NCBI GenBank assembly: GCA_003339415.1
Contig: PDHQ01000038.1
Span: forward strand, 1,233 to 65,232
DNA from: Ophiocordyceps camponoti-saundersi (nom. inval.)
Lineage: Eukaryota > Ascomycota > Sordariomycetes > Hypocreales > Ophiocordycipitaceae
Reading direction: 5' to 3'
Length of the DNA: 64,000 nt
Below are positions 45,559 through 56,900 of the stretch, one piece after another. Under the pieces are notes generated by a model. That model was not told where the DNA came from, did no database searches, and saw only the letters and a program-made list of their open reading frames with translations. The position numbers and the translations under genes are program-made. Within the stretch, counting starts at the first letter, position 1. Every line of letters starts with the position of its first letter.

Positions 45559-46206
45559 GAGAGAGAGAGAGAGAGAGAAGAAACGTAATGAAATTCAGGC
45601 TTACCCTTGACAAGATAAAATAATCCCCCGGTCAGCTTTCCTCGTCCCTGCTTTCTTTCTCTTCCCTTCACACTTCCCCCCCTTTATCCGGGGAAAGCAA
45701 AAGAGGTAAGAGAAAAAAAAAAACAGCCCGTTCCTGTTCCCTGGTTTCAGATGAAGAAAGTCTGTTTATCCAAGAGTCTCTTTCTCTTTTTTAGAGAGAG
45801 AGAGACCAAAGCAAACCCCCCTCTTCCTGATACACACACTGCACACACACCATCGGATAAAGGGCCACAACCACCATAGCGGAGAGGGCGGATTTTTTCT
45901 TTCTTTCTTTCTTTTTCCCTTCACTCTTCTCTTCTTGAATGTTGAAACCAAGCTCGTTATGCACCACCCTGCGGGTAACAAAACCCATCTACGATTCCCC
46001 TTCCCTTCCCCCTCCCCCCTCTCGAAAAGCAAGGGTGTCCGTCTGTCTTGTCCGTTCCTTTTGCTGACTCGGCGGCGGAAAAAAATAGGCCTCCTCCGCG
46101 TTACTACTTTATTTATCGAGGGGGAAGCCCGCTTGAATTTCTTCCCCTTCAGTTGCTACCCATCTTTCTCCTGGCGCAAAAAAAGTAGCAAGGGAAAATA
46201 TTTCAA

Positions 46207-47059
46207 ATGGCGAATTATGGCGATTCTAAACCTCCTCCGGGAACCGTTGAGCTTTTGGCCGGTGAGTTTCTCTTTCTCTTCTCTTCTTCTTCTCCTTGTT
46301 TAATTTTGCCTTTGGTGGTTGTGTTTCGTCCTCGTCTCTGGAGAGAGAGAGAGAGAGTTTCTCTTTACCGAGTGAGAGGTGGCCCGACCGCTGACCTGTG
46401 ATGTTTGCTGCTGCTGTTCAGAGAAAACTACAACCGATGATGGAGGCGTGGTTCTGATTCCAACTCCTTCCGATGACCCCAATGATCCTCTGGTTAGTCT
46501 TGACAACTTGGTCCTATCCTCCATCTCACGATAGCATAGCCTCAAGAAGAAACGACTAACTTCTCTCTCATAGCGATGGCCAATGTGGCGCAAATGTCTC
46601 AACTACGTCCTTCTCATAGCCATGACGACCTTGATCTTCACCGGGTAAGTCGCAGCAAGACATACAACACAGCCCCCTTACACGATATGACGGCTGCTAA
46701 TCCATCACAGCCTCTCCATTCAGACTCTCTTTTGGACTCAAATGATCGATGACATGCAAAACGTCACCATCCCGGATCTTGCCAACGCCCAATCTGTTCA
46801 GCTGGTTGGTCTGGCTGTCGGATGCGTCTTCTTCATGCCTCCGGCTACAAAGTACGGTCGAAGATCCGTCTACATCATCGTCATGGCCATCGCAGCCGTC
46901 TCAGCCTGGTGGTCAGCCGTGATGAAGACGCTTCCCGAAGTCTACGCCGCCAACTTTCTCATCGGCATCGCCGGAGCCGTCAACCAAACAGCCATTGCCA
47001 TGAGTGTAAGGCCTAATTCTCATACGTCTACAAGCCGGAAGACGAGCTGACTTTTTCTC

Positions 47060-47110
<51 letters not shown>

Positions 47111-48492
47111 ACCCCCCCCCCTCCTCCTCATCCAACCCTAGACTACAANNNNNNNNNNAGTCCTCCTGGCGGCCGCCCTCACTTTCTCCCCTTCCGCCGC
47201 CGGGGCGCGCGCCGGCTTTTTTTTCCCCCCCCCCCCCCCCCCCCCAGATTCACGACATCTGGTTCGTCCATCAGCGAGGCACCGCAAACGCCATGTTCTT
47301 CGCCGGCCTCATGACAGGCTCCTTTCTCACCCCCATGATCGCCGGCGTCCAGGGCATCAAAGACGGATGGCGCGTCTCGTACGCGACCCTGGGAGCAGCC
47401 ATGACGGGTCTGACCCTCATCTTCTTCGTCGCCCTCGAAGAGACCAAGTTCGACCGGCCCAAGCAGGAAAAGTCCGTGTCCGAAGACAAGGCCAGCATGT
47501 ACAAGATGGAGTCCTTCGAGTCCGAGCCTGCGACGGTCGAGCCCCCCGTGGCGAAGAAGAGGGGATTCTTCCAGAGCGCTAGACTGCAGTTCATCACCAA
47601 GACGGACGAGTCCCTCTGGAAGATCTTCTACTATCCTGTCCTGTCCTTTTGGTTCCCCCAGGTCGTCTTTGCGTCTATCCAGCTGGGCTCTAGCATCTGC
47701 TGGCTCGTCACCATGGCCAGCATGATCTCCATCGTCTTCTCCGCTCCGCCTTACAACTTCGACGCCGCCGGTCTCGGCTTCATGTACGCCGGGCCTTGCG
47801 TCGGGGCCGTTGTCGGTGCTGCCTATGGCGGTCTGCTCGTCGACAGGGCCATCGTTTGGCTTTCTCGACGGAATCACGGCTGGTTCGAACCCGAGATGCG
47901 TCTGTGGCTTTATCCCATCCCCGCTCTTTCTATGGCCGGTGGCCTTTTACTCTTCGGCATTGCCGCTGGCGAGGTGAGACTTGGGTTATAAACTGAGTTG
48001 AGCGGGAAAACAAGGGAGGAGAAGGCTAATGAAGGGGATATTACAGGGCATGCACTTTGTCATCCCCAGCGTCGGAGGAGCTCTCTTTTCCTTTGGCTTT
48101 GGCGCCATCTCGGACATTTCAACAGCTCTGGTCCTCGATTCGTTCCCAGCTGTAAGTCGTTTCCCAGCTTGAGCCTATCTCTACACACTTCACACTTCCA
48201 AGGAGAAGAAGAAGAAGAAGAAGAAGAAGACAAAAAGGCTGACATGAGAACGTGTCAGATTGTCCCCCAAACCTTCGTCACCATCACCTTCTTCCGCAAC
48301 GCCATCAGCATGGTCGGTCCCTTCTCCGTAACCCCCTGGTTCGAAGCCATGGGCACGACCAAGATGTTCATCGTCGCCGCCGCCATCAGCCTTGGCATCA
48401 ACGCCCTTGCTTTACCTCTTGGCATATGGGGCAAGAGGGGCAGAATGGCCGTGGCAGCTCGTTACGACCGTTTGGCTGACACGAGTGCATAA
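46207..48492 (+). CDS. MFS transporter, 518 aa, with an assembly gap in intron four
   Basis: Polytopic major facilitator protein; substrate unknown. Seven exons: 46207-46261, 46422-46492, 46574-46644, 46711-47005, 47248-47973, 48047-48151 and 48259-48492. All joints keep frame. Membrane segments start with YVLLIAMTTLIFTG and SIQTLFW. The loop between helices 2 and 3 is PPATKYGRRSVYI, the MFS x-GRR signature. AGAVNQTAIAMS and IHDIWFVHQRGTANAM, on the two sides of intron four, form the typical helix 4 and 5 region (R-G-x-x-x-A). A long cytosolic loop with acidic residues (KQEKSVSEDKASM) separates the halves. The last exon ends with GINALALPLGIWGKRGR. The intron-four donor GTAAGG (47006) and acceptor CAG (47247) flank poly-C and ten N, so intron length is unreliable but the coding sequence seems complete. 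It differs in sequence and in intron positions from the MFS gene at 1849. Confidence 0.86.
47006..47247. repeat. Gap and degraded overlap within intron four of the MFS gene
   Basis: Poly-C runs from 47060 to about 47107 and again at 47226-47245, with ten N at 47149-47158. Sequence left of the N run ends in a noisy form of the poly-C/exon-five junction (CTAGACTACAA for CAGATTCACGA). Sequence right of it begins with a noisy GC-biased copy of the intron start. The two contig ends overlap rather than leave missing sequence. Confidence 0.65.
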
Positions 48493-49429
48493 GAGGGCGG
48501 GGGGGGGGGAAGGAAAAAAGGGGGGGAACCAAGTATTGAGAAGGAGGGGGGAAACAAGGGTGAGGAAGAGACGGAGAGAGAGAGAGAGAGAGAGGGCGGG
48601 AGGAGAAAGAATGTGATACGTGTATGATTTGGCTGGATGTCATGAACTGGGACAGGCGCCCACCCCCATTTGGAGAACAGCACAGGCGATTTTCATCTTT
48701 TTTTCTTTTGTTGCTTTCTTCCTCCATCTTCTTTTTCTTTGTTGTTTATATATGTTTTTTTCTTCTTTCAGGACAGGTCTTGGGAACTCATTTTACATGG
48801 CAAGTTGATATTAATCGTTTGACAGCCTGGGGAGGGGGTTGGAGGAGGAGTTTTTCTGTCTTCTTTTTTCTCTCTCGACTTCAACTTCAACTTACAGATA
48901 CAGACGATGACTTTTAGTTTAGAGTCACAGAGACGATGAACTTCTAGTTTAGAGTCATAGATACGATCAACTTCTAGTTTAGAAGAGAAAAAAGGCGTGG
49001 GGAAAGGTAGAAAAAGGGATAACAAGACACCATCATGGTTCCTGAAACGGGGTTTGGAAGAATGAGTCTGTCTACAAGGAAGATGCCTGCTTGGTTCTGT
49101 AACGGTCGTTCTTTCATCCACCTCATGACGTTTTCATCCCTTCATGTGATTCCTTCTTGTTCTACTTTTAGACAAACGCCTTGCCTGTATCATGACTTCA
49201 TTCTTACCTTCCTTATCCCATGCTTTTCTTCCGTCCCAAAGTCTGTCAAAAGGTCCAGAAGGCGTGCACAAGAAGAAGGGATGGGGGGTTTCAGCTGGTC
49301 TTTTGTTCTTCTCGTTGTTTCTCTTCTTAGACATATGTATCGAGTTGTGAACAATAGTTCATCGAAAGAAAAAAAAATCCCTCTCTCAAAAGACAAAGAG
49401 ACAACTCTTTCTTCATCATATACCCTCTT
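48493..49429. other. Intergenic region with tandem repeat
   Basis: Purine-rich downstream of the MFS stop, including a GA run at 48575-48594. The later part holds a threefold tandem repeat (48902-48985). No supported gene. Confidence 0.5.
48902..48985. repeat. Three-copy tandem repeat of about 30 bp
   Basis: The unit contains GACGATGAACTTCTAGTTTA and GAGTCA(C/T)AGA. Three copies follow one another with small differences: GACTTTTAGTTTAGAGTCAC, GAACTTCTAGTTTAGAGTCA and CAACTTCTAGTTTAGA. Confidence 0.8.
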
Positions 49430-49739
49430 TCAGTAACATTGCAAAAGCTTCGCTATCTGCTTCTCCGTAATGTCTATCGACGGTTAGTTATCAACAGAGG
49501 ACACGTCTCTTCTGCCTTGCTCTTATCAACTCACCTCCGCACTTCCTCAGACAGTTGTTGATGGCGTCTGGCGCTCCTGTGACGAAGGCGCATGCGTCGT
49601 TGGTGTCGGCTGTTACCTGCGCCATCTTGTTGATGCAGCGAAAGGGACAGAGGAGATCGCATTTCCCCTGCTTGCTGTACCCGTTCGCCTGGGCGAGGCT
49701 GAAGATGGCGGCGAGGGTGATGAAGGATAGACAATGCAT
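49430..49739 (-). CDS. Small secreted cysteine-rich protein, 82 aa
   Basis: Two exons on the minus strand, 49739-49535 and 49473-49430, joined by a 61-bp intron with a perfect ACTAAC branch region and ATAG acceptor. The signal peptide starts MHCLSFITLAAIFSLAQA. The mature part (about 63 residues) has seven cysteines: C-x3-C-x3-C-x14-C-x12-C-x3-C-x12-C, the last next to the C-terminal residue. The regular i, i+4, i+8 cysteines early on suggest helices cross-linked by disulfides. Without the splice the frame reads into a basic tail with no conserved look. A TATA-like TTTATAT element lies about 50 bp upstream (49788-49794). No family recognised; effector-type candidate lying about 0.9 kb from the transposon block. 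Confidence 0.75.
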
Positions 49740-50624
49740 GTTTGAAGACTTGACAGTTCGACCAGTAGAAAGGGATCTGTATGGCCGTTTATATGTAATG
49801 CAGTAGCTATATCATCAGTCCGCTCTTCATATGGAATCTAGCAGAGATGAAGCTGTCTAGTCAACAGAACAGATCACACAACACGACTAGAACCAGATAC
49901 AGAGAAACAGAAGCAACATTCCTCTTCCCCCTCCTCCTCTCGATCCCATCCCCTTCCCAACTCAACCAATAACACTCGCCCAAGTATCTCTTCATACGTG
50001 TCACCCCTACCACGAGAGAATGTCGTGCCGAGGCAGCACCAAGACTTCCCCCCGTGCGACAACAGATTCGTTCAGCCCAAAATTCCATGACATCAACAAG
50101 CATAGCAAACAAGACGCCGGCTCCCGAGGGAACAGTGTTGGAAAAGCATCGTGACTGGAACCCCAGAAGTCTAGACTCTAACCCTGAAAAGGCTGTGTCT
50201 CAACTCAGCTCTGCATCACTCCCATTGTTGATATTAAATCCCGAACTTGTCTCATCTCAGCTCCGAGTCCAGTCGAGTCTTTCGCTCCCCACCCTCATTC
50301 CCCCCGTCTCCGCTCGGTAAAGCCGGTCCGCACCCGGGAGTTGTCGACGTGCGAAGCCACCGTTCTTCGGCGCCGCATGCCGGTTACGAAATTGGAATCC
50401 GCTCCGGCTCCGTCGCCGGTGTAAACGCCGCAAACCAAGCCCGGAAGCCGAGACCGCCGGTAACAAGCTCCGGGGATTCGCCAACGTCAAATATGGCTGA
50501 GGGCCGACATCTACAACATAATGAAGCCCTTCATACCAGTAAACAGCCCCCCCCCCCCCCCCCCCCCCCCTTCTGGCTTCGACTCACGTACCTTTACCAA
50601 CAGTGACCACGGTATCTACTACTA
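49740..50624. other. Intergenic region up to the transposon insertion
   Basis: GC-rich in 50280-50500 and ends with a C homopolymer (about 50548-50570). A short ATG-started frame near 50492 runs into the C-run and the transposon; I do not call it a gene. Confidence 0.5.
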
Positions 50625-50768
50625 GGGGGGTCTCAAAAGCGACCCCCCTTCTCGACCTTTCTCAAGCTCCAGGGAGAAGGGGGGGTCAATGACTAGGAAA
50701 AGGACCTTTAACTCGGAAAAAATAGTATATATAGCAGCCCACCTAATTTACTAGGGGAGAGATATACT
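50625..50768. repeat. Left terminal inverted repeat, 144 bp
   Basis: Pairs with 53414-53557 with a few transition differences. The tip folds back on itself: GGGGGGTC at 50625 is complementary to GACCCCCC at 50641. That block, extended to GACCCCCCTTCTC, also pairs with GAGAAGGGGGGGTC at 50674-50687. Confidence 0.9.
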
Positions 50769-53086
50769 CCCTTTTCCCTATATAAGTAGTATATATAAAT
50801 ATATTTCCCGCGATAGTTAAATTTTTTTAGCCCTACTTATATACCTCTACTACGATATATCGTAAGGTTATCTATAGATTTAGAATAGCTATAGATATCG
50901 TATTATTAATTTAATTAATATAAAATTTTTATTATAGCTTCTTTACCCTCTCGAGTATCTATAGTTAAAAAATAGATTAATTTAGAGACGAATAAACCTT
51001 TATTTACGAGGAAGACGCCCGAGAACCTAGAGAGCCGTACCGTTACTATAATAAAGTTATATAAAGAAGGATTTTATAAGATAATTAAATCTACCTCGAC
51101 CGCGCTTTCTATACTATATAAACGCCTTTAGGGACGAATTCGAGGGTATTATACGTATCCTATCTCTTAGAATAGTAAGAATAGGTCTTATTTAACCCGA
51201 GAAGAAGAGAAAGCTATATTTTATTAGGTATATCGCCGTATTACTTAAGGATACTATATTTAAAGTTAGGCTATTAGGAATTACGTAAATATAATCCTTT
51301 AAGCTAAAAGGTAGCCGGGAAATATACCTTATAGATAGGCTAAATAATTTATTCGATATTAGAAAAGATATTTCTATTATCGTAAAGCTATAACTTAAGA
51401 TATAAAGCGGAAAGCTATCCTTAATAGGGTATAGGTTAAAGCTTTTTTCTAGGGGTTCTCGCGATATTTTTAGCACGATAACGTTTAATAGGAAAATATA
51501 TAAAATTTCGACGAAACTAACTTTATAATAGGATATCTTTAAAAAGGGATATTTATCTAGACTTTTAATAAGATCGAGTAGCCTATTTTAAGCGATACTT
51601 ATAATACTATCTCTATTATAGCTATTAAGGTAATATCGGCTCGAGGGAAAGTTATCCCTTTCTTTATTATCCTCCTTAAGGTCTAGATTCCCGTTAAATA
51701 GGTTAAAAACGATCTTAATAAAAGAACTATCTTAGTAATAAGCTAAAAAGGCTATATTAATAATATTATCGCGTTTAAATAGCTTTAATACTTCGAGGAA
51801 TATATAAAACCTTTAAATCCGATAGAAAAACGCGTTCTTTTAATAAATAGCTATAAAAGCTACCTTATAGAAGAATTCGTATATTTCTATAATAATTACG
51901 ATATTATTCTCTTCCCTTTACCGCCCTATTTAATATATTATCTTTAGCTTCTCGATATTAGGGTTTTCTAGTCCTATAAGTATTAGTATTAGCAGATTCT
52001 TTATCGTAAGATATTAGACGGCGCGGCTAACTTCGATAAAATAGATTTCCTATACTATTTTTAGGAAATAAAAGCTCGAATTTTTAAGAAAGCTACGATC
52101 TTATTAGCTTAGGTAAAATATAGCCTCTTTCCTTATAATCTAGCTAAGGTTCTAGAGAAACTCTAAGATACCCTCTTTTCCTTAATAATAGAGATCGATA
52201 AACGAGATCTGCCCGGTTATATCGAGGGATTCGACGAAGATAATAGCGATAAGGGCGATAGCGGTAAGGATAATAGCGATAATAATAAAATTATTAACGA
52301 ACGAGACTTTAATCGAAAACTAGCGATACTAAAAACGCCTCCTATAATCCGTTAAATTAACTAAAATAATATTATAATATTAAGGCTTAGCCTACTGCTA
52401 ATTTAGCGATATTATAACTATATTAAGCTTCGTATAAATATCTTAATCGAATCGAATATACCGATTATACTATTAGTAATATAAGCTTACGAGAAGGTAT
52501 ATAAAGCTAGTATAATTTTAGCTATTAACGGTATTACGGCTATAAAAGAAATATATTATATTAAGGAGAAATAAATTAAATATACGGTACTTAACGAAGA
52601 GATATAAATTATAGGGAAGTTCGGGCTATTAAGCGTCCACGATACGAGGATTTAGGTAGCTAAAGACGAATTTAATAGGCGGGCGGTATAAGAAGATAAA
52701 GATCGCCGAATTTAATATAAAGCTATACGCGATAAAGGCGCCTTTATAAGGCGTTAGCTTCGCGAGGTTTAATTAATCGTAAGAAATAATATTAATAAGG
52801 AGCGCGAGTTACCTTAAGGATTATCGAAAAAGCTAAGAAGAGAGCTATTTAGTAATATAAGCGAGTTATATAGCAAATATAAGGTTTTTCGCGAGATAAG
52901 GTATCGTAAGGTATTCGCGGATAGCCCCTTACTTTAGTTAGAGGATTATAATAATAATCTTATATTCGAAAAAGTTAAATATCTTCTATAGGAACTATAA
53001 GATCGAGATACTAATTACCGGGCGCTAGCTCTTAAAGTTAACGGCTTAATCGTGAAGGAAAATAACGGTGAGGTTACTTAAGAGAG

Positions 53087-53309
53087 GCATCGCGAGAGGC
53101 ATCGAGAGAGCGGCGGCGGCAGGCATCGAGAGAGGCATCGCGAGAGCGGCGGCGGCAGGCATCGAGAGAGGTATCGCGAGAGCGGCGGCAGGCATAGCAA
53201 ATTAAGCTAAATAAGGTATCTTTAAGCCTCTTTAAGGCACGGTAAAGAGGGCTAAATAAGCCCTCTTTAAGCCTCTTTAAGGCACGGCAAAGAGGGCTAA
53301 ATAAGCCCT
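53087..53309. repeat. RIP-spared tandem repeats inside the transposon
   Basis: Two arrays lie near the 3' end of the transposase region. Units built from GAGAGGCATCGCGAGAG and CGGCGGCGGCAGGCATC repeat about three times in 53087-53195. A 46-bp unit containing CTTTAAGGCACGG and AAAGAGGGCTAAATAAG repeats twice in 53219-53309. In frame, the first array would encode an HRER/GGG-rich tail. Unlike the surroundings they keep CpA. Confidence 0.75.
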
Positions 53310-53413
53310 ATTTTAGGCTATTCTTATAGCTAGGCTACGGAGGGTATTATAATATAAGGGTTTAGCTAAGGGGGGCCTTAGCAGAGAATTTAATATATCT
53401 AAATAGAAAATTA

Positions 53414-53557
53414 AGTATATCTCTCCCCTAGTAAATTAGGTAGGCTACTATATATACTATTTTTTCCGAGTCAAAGGTCCTTTTCCTAGTCATTAACCCC
53501 CCCTTCTCCCTGGAGCTTGAGAAAGGTCGAGAAGGGGGGTCGCTTTTGAGACCCCCC
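53414..53557. repeat. Right terminal inverted repeat, 144 bp
   Basis: Reverse complement of the left repeat, including the same nested foldback at its tip. Differences from the left copy are transitions. Confidence 0.9.
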
Positions 53558-53649
53558 TAGTACTAACCCTTCTCTGCATCTGCCGTGGCCCTCGATATCA
53601 AACCACACCCACGATCTAGGCATGCGTGTATGTACATAACATATATATA

Positions 53650-53945
53650 TGTCAGACAAGGAGGAGGCGTGCAAATTGCATTAATTAATATGCTTACCCT
53701 CTCTAAACGGAGGGAATTATCGTTATCTTTATATATATAATAAGAACCTTCCGTATCGGCCTCTTATACTATAATACCCTTATAAATAAGCCTTTATTCC
53801 TATAGCTTATATATTACCCCGGATATAGCCCTTTTCCTAATAGGAATTTTATTTCCTAAATTACGGAGCTATTATTATATTACCTATACGCCTTAAAAGA
53901 TAATAAAATATACACTTAGCTTACCTTTATCTTAGCCCTCTAATA
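53650..53945. repeat. 5' LTR, 296 bp
   Basis: Its first 50 bp keep TGTCAGACAAGG and TGCAAATTGC, whereas its last 120 bp are heavily transition-mutated compared with the other LTR. Confidence 0.88.
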
Positions 53946-56900
53946 TACTTTTATAAGCGCTATATATATTATTTTCTATATTAAATAAGTAATATTTATT
54001 TTTTAGAGGGTATAATTAAGGTTTTTTACGATAATTTAAGGAAAAAGTTAAGGGTTAATTAATAATAAGCTTTATAGATTAGTTTATTTAGCTTAGAAAA
54101 TATTAGATAATAGTTAAGCGGTTATTTTTATAGCTAAGCCCTCGATAAGGCTAGGTTTAATTCTTAGTACTTTTTTAGTATATATTTTTAAGAATTACTA
54201 TATAAGGGAGGCCCTTAGTTAGGTAGCTTAGCTAATAGCTATAATAAAGGGATTAAGGGCCCCCTTATTATAATAAACTAGCTAAATTACTTAGCTAAGG
54301 GTTTTCCCTAATTAATTTTATTAGTAATATTTTTAGGTATTATTAACTTTTTATTTTTTTTATATATTTTAATAAGTTTATTATATTACCTTAACGATAA
54401 AAAAACTAATAGATAAGTTAGAAAAATTAGAAAGGAAAAAATTCGTAAAGAAAACGAAGATATTATAATCGAATATTTATAATATTTTAAGGTAATCTCC
54501 CCGATTAAAATAAATAATAAAAAAGATAATTTTAGGATAAAAGTATTATTTAACTAATAAGAAAATAATCGCGATAGCGATTAGGGAGTAATAAAATAAA
54601 GTTATTATTTAATTTTAGTAAAAATTAGTCTAATAATAAAAAAATAATAATAATTTAAAATAACGCTTAAGTTATAATTAATAAGGTTAATTATAGATAT
54701 ATAAGTTTAAATCTAATATATAAGATTAAAAAAGATAGGTATAATTACTTATATAAACGGGCTTTTTAAAAAATATTTTCTTCCTTTTAGGCTAAGTAAA
54801 AAGGGTTAATTAGAGGTATTTTCTTCCCTCTTTTTAACCCTTTTATTAATATATAGCTTAGTAAGGCTAATTTCTCTTTAGAAAGTGCGGAATTTCTCTC
54901 TTTAAAGCGGCTTTATTAAGCTATTAGCTATTATATTAGATATTTTAATCTAGCTTATCTTTATATAGCTAGATTAAACCTCTTACTATAGCTAATATAA
55001 ATAAATATTAATATAAAGAAATTTTATTTTTAGCTTTAAATTCTCCTTAGTAATTAGCCTAATTATTTAAAAGTTATTATAATAAATTATAATATTTTAT
55101 ATAAGCTTAAATTATATTTCTTTATAAAGCCTTTTAAAAGCTCTAATTTCCTTAATAATATAAGAAAAAGCTAGGAATTTTACCTTTATAAATAAAGTTA
55201 TAATAGTATCTTACTTACCTAATTTAAAAATAACTATACTTTTAAAAACTTAAATAATAAAGCCCTTAATATTTTTACGGTTATAATTATCTTCGAAGGA
55301 GGTATTTAATATAGCTATAATAAAGGAATTATAATTATCGAAAATAATTAAAAGGTCTTAAAAGCTCCTAAAAAATTCTAAAACTTAGATTATAGATTAT
55401 ATATATTAAAAGCTAAGATTAATAAGGCTTTAAATAAGTTAGCTAATAGTAAATATAATATTAGCTTATATAATAATAATAGCGTATATTAAGCTTCCGA
55501 TAATAGCTTAATATTACTTAATCTTTTCTTTTATTATTTACCTTTTAAAAAAAGGGATCTTCTTAAGTATTATTAGCTATAGCTAAGTTTTCTTTACTAG
55601 GAGCTTTTTAAATTTTATTATAACTTTTTAAATATAAAACTTCTAATTTAGGAAAAGTTATTTATTAGCCCGATCCCTAATAACTTTAATATTTAAGAAC
55701 TATTTAAAATTACTAAAATCCTTAATTTAGAAGGCCTTTTTAATAGCTTCCTAAAACTTCGTATACTTATTTATTTAATTTTTCCTAAATAAAGCTATAA
55801 GATTATTAATATAGAAGAAAACGATAATCTTTCTATTTATTATAATATAAGGGTTTTCTAAAATAGTTTTATAACCGTAGTTTTTTAGCTAAGCTATAAG
55901 TAATTTATACTAAAAAAAAGGGGATTATTAAAAGCTATAAAAAGCTTTTTTTAACCTCTAAGCCTAGCTTAGCTTATTAAAGCTAGGAGGTATTTTATAA
56001 TATACCTCTTCGTTAAAGTTACTATTATAAAATATATTTATAAAATTATATTAATAAGCTTTAAAGTTAAAGTATACTATAAGGGCTATAAAAAGCTTAA
56101 ATATATATATTACTAGCGTATAAGTATAGATAGATAATTTATTTAATAGTTATTCGTTTCTATATATAATAACGTAAGCTTTATATTTCTAAAAAAAGCC
56201 TTATAAGTTAAACTTATAAATAAAAACCTATTTAAGATTAATTAACTATTACTATTAAAGTATAATAGCTATTAAGATTTTTTTAGTAATTTTATAATTT
56301 TTTATCTTTATTAACTTAACTTTTATAACTTTTAGCTATTATACTTTATCGGGCTTATTATAAGCTTTTTTATATATAAGAAAGGGCTCCGGTAAATAGT
56401 TTTAATAAGGCTTATTTATAAGGGCTTAAGAGAGGATAAAAGCTAAATTCCTTATTTAATTAAGGGAGTTAGGGGTAAAAGGCGTATAAAAGGGCGTTTC
56501 TACCTCTTTTACTAAAAGATTTATAAGTTTAGCGCTAAGATAATTATTATCCCGTTTTTTAATATTAGATTAATTAGAAAGGCTAGAAAACGCGTTTTTA
56601 AGCGTTTTTTAAAATTAAATATCGTTACTAGCTAGGTTACGTATACTAGGCTTTTCTCGTTATTAAAGCTCGAAAAGATTATTATTATTAACTTCCTCCT
56701 CTTAATCTTTAATTATAAAGACCTAACGAAGGGCTTTTTCTAGCTAAAAAGTATCCTTATAATCTTACTTATAAAATACTTTTTTATTAAAAATTATAAA
56801 TAAAGTACTAATTAAAAAGTACTTTTTTAAAAAAAGCACTTAGATTAGGTATTATAAGGAGGAAATAATACCGGCTAAATAGCTAATATAAGCTTTTAGA

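Larger units (their letters stand above)
40895..46206. other. 5.3-kb gene-free, microsatellite-rich stretch
   Basis: I find no supported gene. Arrays include ATAC/CATA (40944-40980, 41028-41050, 41160-41221, 41752-41768, 41883-41901, 45438-45456, 45525-45545), CA (42783-42812), GA (44380-44402, 45366-45384, 45558-45578) and CT (44862-44893). Open frames here are made of repeated YICM, HTYI or SLSL strings from these arrays. Confidence 0.6.
50625..53557 (+). mobile_element. RIP-inactivated Pogo/Fot1-type DNA transposon, 2933 bp
   Basis: The element is bounded by 144-bp terminal inverted repeats and flanked by TA on both sides (50623-50624 and 53558-53559), the target duplication of Tc1/mariner/Pogo elements. 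The transposase reads on the plus strand with many stops. A helix-turn-helix block near 51197-51470 (start TREEEKAI) is recognisable. So is the DDE_1 core near 51850-52000, with IEEFVYFYNN and LFPLPPYL in the place where Fot1-type proteins have their conserved leucine/proline block. Stops and substitutions are nearly all C-to-T or G-to-A. CpA and TpG are almost absent inside while CpG persists, the mark of RIP. Not functional. Confidence 0.85.

Noticed and set aside
51192..51476. Minus-strand frame inside the DNA transposon
   Set aside because: Antisense to the recognisable transposase helix-turn-helix region; it stays open by AT-rich composition alone.
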